Under the pieces are notes generated by a model that saw nothing but the letters and a program-made list of their open reading frames with translations, ran no database searches and was not told the DNA's origin. 64,000 nt of DNA, taken from positions 44,893,523 through 44,957,522 of the forward strand of contig OX359273.1 of assembly GCA_947179155.2 (NCBI GenBank), read 5' to 3'. This DNA comes from Hedera helix. Its lineage: Eukaryota > Streptophyta > Magnoliopsida > Apiales > Araliaceae. Made by a program: the position numbers and the translations under genes. Numbering within the stretch: position 1 is the first letter of the stretch; each line of letters starts with the position of its first letter. This document shows positions 11,396 through 20,584 of this stretch, one piece after another.

Positions 11396-12016
11396 ATGAC
11401 ATCTGAAAATCAGGAGGTTAACTATGAAATGCCCGAAACAAATGTAGCTGCGAATCAAGAGTCGACGAATAATCTTTCTTCAAACTCAGAGTTGAATCTT
11501 TTGCCTAAGGCAAAAATTATGCGTGTTCTATCCAATAAGGATGAAGGTGAAAGCTCTACTACAGTCGTTCCAGATCCGTTCTTAGAAGCAATTAAAGGAA
11601 GTAACGAACTTGCGGAAATTATTGCCTTTAATTTACTCACTAATTGGGAGAGTGATATTACCTGGTTATGCTCTATAACAAAGGATCAGAATATATGGAC
11701 TTTTCATATTAGTCTTTGGGATTTATGGTGTTCCAGCTATGATTTTCAAGATTATTTAAAAATGATGTTTCTATACTTTTGGGCGTTACAATTTAGAGGA
11801 ATTCAGGTTAAGTTAGTCACTATCGTGGAAACTGCAGTCTATCGAAAATACTATTTTAATGGAAATCATTGGTACCTTACTACTGATGAAGTTGATGAAC
11901 CCGAGAAACAGTTTGCTAGAAAATTATTCAGTGGTATTCCCATGGTTGAAATACGTGAAGATCCGAATGAAGTATTCGGGATTCGATTTGACGATAACAG
12001 TCAAGAAACCGAATGA
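11396..12016 (+). CDS. chimeric first ORF: Gag N-terminus fused to unrelated sequence
   Basis: 206 residues. The first 30 or so match the start of Gag in the complete Tekay (ENQEVNYE, then NVA-NQE-TNN), which fixes the start. From about residue 33 the similarity stops. The remaining 170 residues are rich in Trp, Phe and Tyr (ITWLCSITKDQNIWTFHISL, WALQFRGIQVKLVTIVE, YYFNGNHWYLTTDEVDEPEK) and match no domain I can name. At the 3' end the sequence rejoins the element at GAGGTGATAACCGG, just before the protease, but in another frame. Thus about 510 bp replace some 1.1 kb of gag, including the capsid and both zinc knuckles, yet the frame is open throughout. It could be a captured host fragment, a piece of another retroelement, or chance. 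Function unknown. Confidence 0.6.
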   Translation: MTSENQEVNYEMPETNVAANQESTNNLSSNSELNLLPKAKIMRVLSNKDEGESSTTVVPDPFLEAIKGSNELAEIIAFNLLTNWESDITWLCSITKDQNIWTFHISLWDLWCSSYDFQDYLKMMFLYFWALQFRGIQVKLVTIVETAVYRKYYFNGNHWYLTTDEVDEPEKQFARKLFSGIPMVEIREDPNEVFGIRFDDNSQETE

Positions 12017-12717
12017 GGTGATAACCGGTAAGCTATTCATAAATTCTCGTGAAGTCTATGCCATATTAGATACTGGCTCTATCCACTCCTTTATCTCACC
12101 TATATGTACTCAACGTTTAAATTTGACTATTGAAAACTTAAATCTTGTCTTATCAGTTGAAACCTCATTGGGAGAAATACCTATTACATTTACTATCTAT
12201 AAATCTTGCCTAGTTCAAATCAACAACCTCACATTACCTGTTGACCTTATTTCTTTGGAGATGCGTGAATTTGATGTGATTTTAGGAATTGATTGGTTGA
12301 CTACCCATCATGCTAAAATTGATTGTTTTCATAAGATTATTAGTTTTCATATTCCTAATCAACCTGTCATGCAAATTCAAGCAACTAAACCATTGAAATC
12401 TATAACTGTTATTTCTAGCCATAAAGCCATTCGTTTATTGAAAAACGGATGTCAAGCCTTTTTAGCTCATGTCACTGATTTGAACAAAAACACGTCAAAC
12501 TTGAATGATATTCCCATTGTTAATGAGTTTCCTGACGTTTTTTTTCTGAGGAACTTTCTGGCTTACCCCAAACCGTGAAATTGAATTCTGTATCGATCTT
12601 GAATCCGACACTAAGCCCATTTTTAAAGTCCCATACCAAATGGCCCCCATAGAACACCAAGAGTTGAAAGTTTAATTACTAGATATCGGTATCATTCATT
12701 CTAGTACAAAACTTATA
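12010..12717 (+). pseudogene. Tekay protease and RT remnant
   Basis: Homology to the complete element resumes at EVITGKLFINSREVYA, followed by the protease active site LDTGS (about 12065-12080) and DVILGIDWLTTHH. This frame has no start of its own because Gag is missing. After NEFPDVF (about 12540) a run of T residues disrupts the frame, and a TAA follows at about 12673 before LLD-G. The next recognisable sequence is the RNase H approach, so roughly 230 residues of RT, including the catalytic FIDD motif, are deleted. The deletion joins GFI-(R/H)-S to STK-(F/L)-I through a short AGTAC/AGCAC similarity. The protease is more diverged from the complete copy than the 3' half is. Confidence 0.82.
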
Positions 12718-14763
12718 TCGAGCGAGGAATGCGAGAAGAGTTTTCAAGAACTCAAGAGGATACTTGTTTCAGCTCCTGTTCTGACCATACCATCAGGATC
12801 AGGAGAATTTGTTATCTACAGCGATGCTTCTGGCAAAGGTCTAGGCTGTGTCCTTATGCAACATGGAAAGGTTATAGCCTATGCCTCTCGACAACTCAAA
12901 GATTATGAGAAAAATTATCCTACTCATGATCTAGAGTTGGCAGCAGTCGTTTTCGCGTTGAAGATCTGGAGACACTACTTGTACGGAGAAAAAGTGGATA
13001 TCTATACGGATCATAAAAGTCTCAAGTATTTCTTCACCCAGAAGGAACTCAACATGCGACAACGACGTTGGCTTGAGCTGTTAAAGGATTATGACCACAC
13101 AATCCAGTATCACCCGGGAAAGGCGAACGTTGTAGCTGACGCTTTGAGCAGAAAATCTTATGCAAGTACAAGTGCACTGCTGACAACACAAAAGTGTATT
13201 TTGTACGACTTGCAAAAGATGGAGATAGAGCTAAAGACACCAGGGACCCACTCGAAGATTGCTCACGTGCGAGTAGAACCAACTTTAATCGATAAAATTA
13301 AAGCTGCTCAAGCTACCGATCCGGAACTAATAAACATGATAAAGAAAGTACAAGAAGGTGCCATTCCCGAAGCAAGAATCGACGAGAAAGGAATACTTCG
13401 AGTCAACTCTCGACTCTGTGTTCCTAACGATCCTGAATTAAAGCATAAAATCATGATGGAGGCACACAACACGCCGTTTGCAATCCACCCAGGAGGTACC
13501 AAGATGTATCGAGATCTTCGACATACATTTTGGTGGAACAATATGAAAAGAGAGATTGCAGAGTTTATCTCAAGGTGCCTAACTTGTCAACGTGTCAAGG
13601 CAGAGCATCAGGTTCCTAAAGGTCCATTACAATCACTTGAAGTTCCCGAATGGAAGTGGGAACACATCAATATGGACTTCGTGACGGGTCTTCCAAAAGT
13701 TTCTCAAGGCTTAGATGCAATTTGGGTGATCGTAGATAGATTGACCAAATTTGCTCATTTCTTGCCTATACGAGAAAACTTTTCACTTGAACGTCTTGCC
13801 GGTATGTACATAAATGAGATCGTGAGATTGCATGGCATGCCAGTTTCCATAATTTCTGATCGAGATCCTAGATTCACTTCACGCTTTTGGATCAGTCTAC
13901 AAAAAGCTATGGGCACTGAACTACGTTTTAGTTCTGCATACCATCCTCAAACGGACGGACAATCGGAAAGGACGATCCAGACCCTCGAAGATCTTTTGAG
14001 ACTTTGTGTATTAGACTTCAAAGGAAGTTGGGATAAGTACTTGCCATTGGTGGAATTTTCTTACAACAACAGTTACCAAGCAAGCATAGGCATGGCTCCA
14101 TTCGAGGCTTTGTATGGAAGGAAGTGTCGCTCTCCAATATGTTGGAATGAGGTAGGAGAAGCAAAATTGTTGGGACCCGAGTTGGTACGCTTGACGACCG
14201 AAAAGATCCAAATGATCCGACAACGAATACAGACCGCACAAGAACGACAAAAGAGTTATGCTGATCTTCATCGGAGAGACGAAAGTTTCAACGTCGGAGA
14301 TCATGTATTCTTACGTGTTTCTCCATGGAAAGGGGTTACGAGATTCGGAAAGAGAGGAAAGCTCAACCCTCGATTTATTGGCCCATTTGAAATCCTCGAT
14401 CGAATAGGAACCGTAGCCTACAGACTAGCCCTACCACCAAGTATGTCTCGCATCCATAACGTTTTTCACATATCTATGTTACGTAAATATGTGAAGGACC
14501 CAAACCACGTCATTGAGTTAGAACCAGACGTTATAGCAGAAGATTTAACATACGAGGAGGTACCTGTTAAGATCCTGGATAAGAAGGAGCAGATCCTACG
14601 CTCAAAGGTTATACCTCAAGTTAAGGTTTTATGGAGGAACCAAGATACTGAGGAAATGACCTGGGAGCTAGAATCTGAGATGAAATCTAAGTATCCTTAC
14701 CTCTTCGATATGTCAGGTACGTCAATTTCGGGGACGAAATTTCATAAGGAGGGGAGGTTGTAA
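12718..14763 (+). CDS. Tekay RNase H, integrase and chromodomain
   Basis: Open frame continuing the pol remnant; the first internal ATG is 12856. RNase H begins FVIYSDASGKGLG and contains LELAAVVFALKIWRHYL and IYTDHKSLKYFF. Integrase has an H-H-C-C zinc module (AHNTPFAIHPG, then CLTCQ) and the catalytic Asp, Asp, Glu in MDFVTGLP, ISDRDPRFTSRFW and QTDGQSERTIQTLED. A chromodomain-like tail (VKVLWRNQDTEEMTWELE) marks the Del/Tekay chromovirus clade, which targets chromatin. The stop TAA sits in the first bases of the 3' LTR, as in the complete copy. Only a few residues differ from that copy. Without RT and Gag it cannot act alone, and whether it is translated is unclear. Confidence 0.88.
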   Translation, partial: SSEECEKSFQELKRILVSAPVLTIPSGSGEFVIYSDASGKGLGCVLMQHGKVIAYASRQLKDYEKNYPTHDLELAAVVFALKIWRHYLYGEKVDIYTDHKSLKYFFTQKELNMRQRRWLELLKDYDHTIQYHPGKANVVADALSRKSYASTSALLTTQKCILYDLQKMEIELKTPGTHSKIAHVRVEPTLIDKIKAAQATDPELINMIKKVQEGAIPEARIDEKGILRVNSRLCVPNDPELKHKIMMEAHNTPFAIHPGGTKMYRDLRHTFWWNNMKREIAEFISRCLTCQRVKAEHQVPKGPLQSLEVPEWKWEHINMDFVTGLPKVSQGLDAIWVIVDRLTKFAHFLPIRENFSLERLAGMYINEIVRLHGMPVSIISDRDPRFTSRFWISLQKAMGTELRFSSAYHPQTDGQSERTIQTLEDLLRLCVLDFKGSWDKYLPLVEFSYNNSYQASIGMAPFEALYGRKCRSPICWNEVGEAKLLGPELVRLTTEKIQMIRQRIQTAQERQKSYADLHRRDESFNVGDHVFLRVSPWKGVTRFGKRGKLNPRFIGPFEILDRIGTVAYRLALPPSMSRIHNVFHISMLRKYVKDPNHVIELEPDVIAEDLTYEEVPVKILDKKEQILRSKVIPQVKVLWRNQDTEEMTWELESEMKSKYPYLFDMSGTSISGTKFHKEGRL
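14746..14758 (+). other. polypurine tract of the nested Tekay
   Basis: AAGGAGGGGAGGT directly before the 3' LTR start TGTAAGACC. This primes plus-strand synthesis. It overlaps the last codons of the polyprotein. Confidence 0.85.
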
Positions 14764-17754
14764 GACCCCGAATTTTATGAAATACAAAATTTAATTTTTC
14801 TTCATATATATTTTTTTTGAAACAGTAAGTGGTTAAATTAACAAAATTGAAAGTTAAGGATGTTATGTGCAAATTTTATTTTGTCGGACAATATTCGCTT
14901 TGTCGGGGAATATTCGTTTGGTCGGGGAATATTCGTGCCGTACGACGGCGCCGAAATAATAAATTATTGGTGGACCCCACAACGGAATATTTGTCGGATA
15001 TAGAAAACGACAGAAGTAACCTTTTTAAATAAAAATAGTCAACGGAACTGTTAAAATACCGGTGATAAAAGAATAGTAGCATACGGTAGTTTATGGTATT
15101 TTCTGTAGCACACGGTACTCTACAGTAACACACGGTATTGCATAGTGTCTCATATTATTGGTCTGATAATTGACACCGTAACTGTTACGCATCATTTCAT
15201 CGATAATTGTCACTGCATAATATTTTATATTATCAATTCAATAATTGTTGTTACACAGTATTTTGCATTATTGATTTAATAATTGTCATTACACTGTATT
15301 TTATATCATTGAGTCAATAATTGTTGTTGCACTGTTTTTAAAATTATTGAACCTAATAATTGTCACAGTAACATATGCACAGTAATTCACATTATTGAAT
15401 CAATAATTGTCATTACACAGTAACGTATGCTTTATTTTACATTATTGTTATCTCTATTATGATGTTATTTAAACAGTTGTATTTCATTAATTTATTGACT
15501 TGATATCTAAGAGCTAACTATACTGTATTTATAACAATTAGTCATAATAATTGAATTGATAAAGTTATTTGTTTATAATATAAAGTTAGGTGATTATTAG
15601 GTGATATGAAATGAATGGTGTAGATTAAAGTGTGAATTATTGTTGAATAATTGAATTGATTTGTTTATAATATAAAGTTAGGTGATTATTAGGTGATATG
15701 AAATGAATGGTGTAGATTAAAGTGTGAATTATTGTTGAATAATTAAATTGATTTGTTTATAATATAAAGTTAGGTGATTATTAGGTGATATGAAATGAAT
15801 GGTGTAGATTAAAGATAATATAATATTTGAAATGGATGGTGTAGATTAAAAGGTGATCTTTAAATGAATGGTTTAGATTAAATGAATGATAAGATTTTTG
15901 GCTATAAATAGAAGCATTAACTTAAGGATTTTTCATAAACTTCCTTACTTGTTCTTTCTTTCTCTCTCTAAATACTTCTTGTGAAAGTTCTCTCTAAGTG
16001 TGCTTAAGTCATCTTGAGTATTTGTGAAGATCTATAAGTATACGTGTACTGTTCAAGTTAATCAACCTCATTTAAATCAATATCCAGTCACGTGTTACGG
16101 TAAGGGATACCATCTTTTTCATCTTCCATTATTCAAACATACTATGATAAGGGATTATCATTATTTGATTCTCGATAATAATATTGTTTCTTCCTTACTC
16201 ATAAGACGTGCCTTTTATTTTCATGTATTAAATTGTGGGAATAACCTTACGGAGCGGATTGCCGCCTGTTGGTGAATAACCTTTCGTATTCATTCATTAT
16301 TAATCTCTGAGAATAACCTTACGGAGCGGATTGCCGCCTGTTTGGTGAATAACTCTTTGTACTCAAATTCTATTAAATTGTGGGAATAACCTTACGGAGC
16401 GGATTGCCGCCTGTTGGTGAATAACCTTTCGTATTCATTCATTATTAATCTCTGAGAATAACCTTACGGAGCGGATTGCCGCCTGTTTGGTGAATAACTC
16501 TTTGTACTCAAATTCTATTAAATTGTGGGAATAACCTTACGGAGCGGATTGCCGCCTGTTGGTGAATAACCCTTGTATTAATTTCCTTCACCTTTTGTTA
16601 ATCAAACCTGCTACGGTAAGGGATATTATTTTCTTTCATACTCCTAAATCGAAATTTATTATGGAACTATTGCTTCTATAATTCCTGAAAATATTATATG
16701 TTCCATAATAGTTGAACTTCATTATTTCAACTGAACCTTCCTATTTATGTGAACCTTTCTATTGAATTGTAACCGTTATTCTGAACTGTGGATCTTGAAT
16801 TTCACTCCACATCATGTTGACAATTTGGACATTATTTGAATCTGTACAAAGTAAACTTCCGATACTTATTGTTATCCTATTTCTTCTGTTCATCATTTTT
16901 ATCATTCTAATCATCCAAAAATCAAGCTGTTGTGAATATCTGTGGCCGGGGGCACAGATGTGATATATTTGTTGAACAGATGATAGGTTAAAGGCGATAT
17001 AATAGGTTAAAGGCGATACATCTGTTCGGTGTCTTTTATGGCACGTGGTGAATGTTCTCTTTGGCCCGTAGTGCAAAGATGAACTGTTGTTTGGTATGAT
17101 TATGGCCAAAGGCTGAATCTGGTATAATCATGACCGTTGGTGTTATATTGAATGTCTTTGGCCCGTAGTGCAAAGATGAACTGTTGATCTGCATGATTAT
17201 GATCAGGAACTGTGAATTTGTATTATCTTGACTAATGATACTTCAGATGATAAAAGTTGATGATGTTTTTCCTAAAAAGAGAACCGAGTGGACATTATAG
17301 TCTGCATTATTCTTCTAATAGATTACTCATTCCGCTGCTATTATTGATCTGAACGTTGTTTAAGAATTTAACTGCAGTTTTTGATATAAACCTTGTAGTC
17401 TATTGTATTCTATCAAGAACTCAGCTGTTGAAGACTAATGATAATTTATTCGTCATTATCTTAGTCATGATATTCTTTACTGGGCTATTTGAGCTCACCC
17501 TTTCTTTTGTTCCATTGTTTTTCAACAGGAGATGAAAACATAACAGGGTCTAGCCGGGGAATGGAGTGAGGGTCCGAGGAATAGTTATCATAGTCTTCAC
17601 GTTTTGTAAAATAGTGTGGCAATAATAGTGAAGACTTAGTTGTGTATTATTATACACTGTATTGTTGTACGTTGTGCTTTGTTGTAATAATTTTGTTGTA
17701 GTATTTTGACGACTCAAGTTTGGGCTGTGTGGGCCCAGATTTGGGGGCGTCACA
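14759..17754 (+). repeat. 3' LTR of the nested Tekay element
   Basis: Same 2996-bp length as the 5' LTR with two mismatches found by eye and no indel. It ends GGGGCGTCACA and is followed by the target duplication AGAAC at 17755-17759, after which the Tat pol frame resumes. Confidence 0.95.
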
Positions 17755-17759
17755 AGAAC

Positions 17760-20256
17760 GCACAACATGAGACTTAACCCAACTAAATGTACATTCGGCC
17801 TCGGGTCAGGTAAATTCTTGGGATATATGGTTAGCCGAAGAGGGATTGAGGCAAATCCCGAAAAGATATCGGCTATCCTTGAAATGCAACCGCCGAAGAA
17901 CTTCAAAGAAATTCAACGGTTGACAGGGAGGCTGGCAGCTCTTCGGCGGTTCGTGGCGCGACTAGCAGAGAAATGTCTCCCATTCTTCGGAACTTTGAAG
18001 GGAGCCCAGAATCAGAAAACTTTTCATTGGACCGAAGATTGCCAGGAGGCTTTTGAGCAGATTAAGAGATATATCTCTTCACCTCCGATTCTGAGTAAAG
18101 CACTGCCCGAGGAGGATCTACAAATATACCTCTCTGCCACATCCTTGGCAGTCGGGTCGACTTTGATCAGAGAAGATCCACAAGGGCAAAAACCAGTCTA
18201 TTACGTAAGCCATGTTCTTCGGGATGCTGAAACAAGGTACCCAAATTTAGAAAAGTTGGCTTACGCACTGGTTATCTCCAGTCGGAAACTCAGACATTAC
18301 TTCCAGGGGCGGACTATTATCGTCCTCACTGACCAGCCATTACGGAAGATCCTTTATAGGCCCGAATCTTCGGGAAGGCTTGCAGCATGGGCCATCGAGC
18401 TGAGCCAGTTTAATATAGAATTTCGCCCTCGGACAGCAATCAAAGCACAAGCACTCATTGACTTTATCATCGAGTGCTCATTCCGTAATGATCTAGAGGA
18501 CAAGGAACCCGACTGTGATAAACTGACATCAACACCTGAAGAAATTGTATGGACTCTGTTCGTGGACGGATCCGCTACTGGGACGAAGAGTGGGGCCGGC
18601 ATCATCCTCACTTCTCCCGAAGGTTTCAAAATACAACAATCTATACGATTTGGGTTCATAGCCACAAACAACATCGCCGAATATGAAGCACTTGTGGCAG
18701 GGCTAAAGCTAGCCCGAAGTTTGGAGGTAAAGAACTTGGCAATATACAGCGACTCCCAACTGGTGGTGAAACAAGTGTTGGGAGAATATGAGGCAAAAGA
18801 AATTCATTTACAGGCCTATCTCCAACTAGTTCGGTCATTGTTGGCATTCTTCCCGAAATACCAGCTCATAGGAGTAGTCAGATCGAAAAATACAATGGCC
18901 GATGCCCTTTCCAAGTTGGCACCCACCGATCAAGGGGAACTAGACGGAGCAGTATATTTAGAAAATCTTCAGCATCCGAGCACCTTGGTTCAAACAATAA
19001 TGGATATTGAACAGACAAATTCTTGGATGACCCCGATCATTCAATTCCTTCTGACCGGTGAATTGCCCGAAGACAAGTCTATGGCCCGAAGGATCAAGTA
19101 CAAATCCACCAAGTATTGTATCACGAATGATCAGCTGTACCGAAGATCTTATTCTTCACCACTGCTCCGATGTCTCGACTCTAGGGAATCTGATTATGCT
19201 CTTCAAGAAGTTCATGAAGGTATCTGCGGTGACCATGTGGGAGCAAAGGCACTGGCCCATAAAATTTTGCGACAAGGATATTTTTGGCCGACAATGCTTG
19301 AAGATGCCAAAGACTTCGTCAAAAAATGTCATAAATGTCAGATATTTGCATCTGTACCACACCAACCTCCTGAGGAGTTATCCCCGATACTCTCTCCGAT
19401 CCCCTTTTCTGTATGGGGAATAGACATATTGGGCCCTCTTCCACAGGGTAAGGGACAAGTGAAGTTTGTGATTGTCGCCATCGATTATTTCACCAAGTGG
19501 GTAGAAGCCAAACCACTTGCCAAGATCACCGAGCACACATGTCTCCAATTCTTCAAAGAACAAGTGGTCTACCGGTTCGGCATCCCGATGATCTTAGTCT
19601 CTGACAACGGACTTCAGTTTGTTGGTAAAACTTTCGAAGGGTTCTTATCAGAACTTAATATCCAGCATCGTCGGACTTCAGTAGCCCATCCACAAGCAAA
19701 TGGTCAAGTAGAAGTTACAAACAGGACACTTCTTCATGGCATTAAAAGAAGACTGGAAGAGGCGAAGGGTGCCTGACCCGAGGAGCTTTTGCATGTTCTT
19801 TGGGCCTACCGAACAACTCCTCGGACTACTACTGGGGAGACGCCTTTTAAGATGGCCTATGGTTCCGAAGCCCTAATACCTATTGAGATCGGAGTACCTT
19901 CTCCGAGAGTCTTAAATTTTGATGAAATACTCAATAGCGAAGGTCTTCGGTTAAACCTCGACTTATTGGAAGAGGAGCGTGATTCAGTAGTCCTCAAATT
20001 GGCTGCTTATCAACAACGAACTGCTCGACACTTCAACAAAAATGTCAAAAGAAGGTCATTCAATGTGGGCGATCTAGTTCTTCGGCAAGCCGAGGCATCC
20101 ACCCCTAGGGAAACCGGCAAACTGATGCCAACATGGGAAGGACCATACTTAGTAATTGAAGTGTTGAAGGCCGGAACTTACAAGCTTCAGGGCATGGATG
20201 GGAAAAATGTTCCAAATACTTGGCATGCCGTTCGGCTTCGTAGGTATTATCAGTAG
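17760..20256 (+). pseudogene. Tat pol, second part: RT end, RNase H, archaeal-type RNase H, integrase (one nonsense codon)
   Basis: Continues the polyprotein cut at 8031. It opens with the last RT motifs (NPTKCTFGLGSGKFLGY), then the retroelement RNase H (SHVLRDAETRYPNLEKLAYA). A second RNase H follows (LFVDGSATGTKSGAG, NNIAEYEALVAGL, YSDSQLVVKQV), the archaeal-type domain that distinguishes Tat. The integrase has CHKCQ, WGIDILGPLP, SDNGLQF and HPQANGQVEVTNR, i.e. zinc site and catalytic Asp, Asp, Glu. A TGA at 19774-19776 breaks the frame where a Trp codon is likely; the same frame then continues from 19777 to the stop at 20256 (LHVLWAYRTTPRTTTGETPF). No frameshift was seen. This single lesion, besides the insertion, is the only break in pol. 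Confidence 0.92.
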
Positions 20257-20397
20257 TTAGGTTACTTTGGATTTGTACTTAGTCAAATTTTGAGGCTGCA
20301 TTCTAGCCGATAGGATTATCTTTTTCGATATTAATGAGAATATTTTTTACATCGTATTTCTGTATTTCTGTTTTGATACACACTTTCAAGTTTATCT

Positions 20398-20444
20398 TCT
20401 AGCCTCATCGGGTCTTCACCCGATCAGGCTAGAGGGGGGCAAAG
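20398..20444 (+). promoter_or_regulatory. stem-loop followed by an internal polypurine tract
   Basis: A 16-bp stem with one mismatch: TCTAGCCTCATCGGGT (20398-20413), loop CTTC, ACCCGATCAGGCTAGA (20418-20433). It runs straight into GGGGGGCAAAG. The G6-CAA core is shared with the true 3' PPT at 23883-23899 (GTGGGGGGCAA). The site lies between the pol stop and the convergent stop of the antisense gene. It could act as a second plus-strand priming site, as an RNA 3'-end signal for either gene, or both. The structure is certain, the function inferred. Confidence 0.55.
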
Positions 20445-20584
20445 CAGTATAAGTAAACAGTTATACATGCAGACGATAAAATATAACTCATGAGAAAAGG
20501 GTAATAAAATAAACGATTAAGTCATAACCATCCAGTTCATAAATATTCAAAAGTTTACAAAAAAAAAACACAATAGCAAAAGCT

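Larger units (their letters stand above)
8032..17754 (+). mobile_element. young non-autonomous Tekay (Del) chromovirus nested in the Tat pol gene
   Basis: 9723 bp, bounded by the 5-bp target duplication AGAAC (8027-8031 and 17755-17759) and by identical-length 2996-bp LTRs (8032-11027, 14759-17754). I saw only two mismatches between them, near 9419/16146 and 10170/16897. The PBS TGGTATCAGAGC matches initiator-tRNA-Met. The internal region is only 3731 bp, against about 4.8 kb in the complete relative at 48679-59809. Most of gag is replaced by unrelated sequence and most of RT is deleted. RNase H, integrase and chromodomain stay open and close in sequence to the complete copy. The near-identical LTRs imply a very recent insertion, so the element was probably mobilised by proteins from an autonomous relative. 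Confidence 0.95.

Noticed and set aside
11859..12009. ATG at 11859 as the start of a protease protein
   Set aside because: The first 50 residues are the foreign segment read in a second frame; Tekay homology begins only at about 12010.
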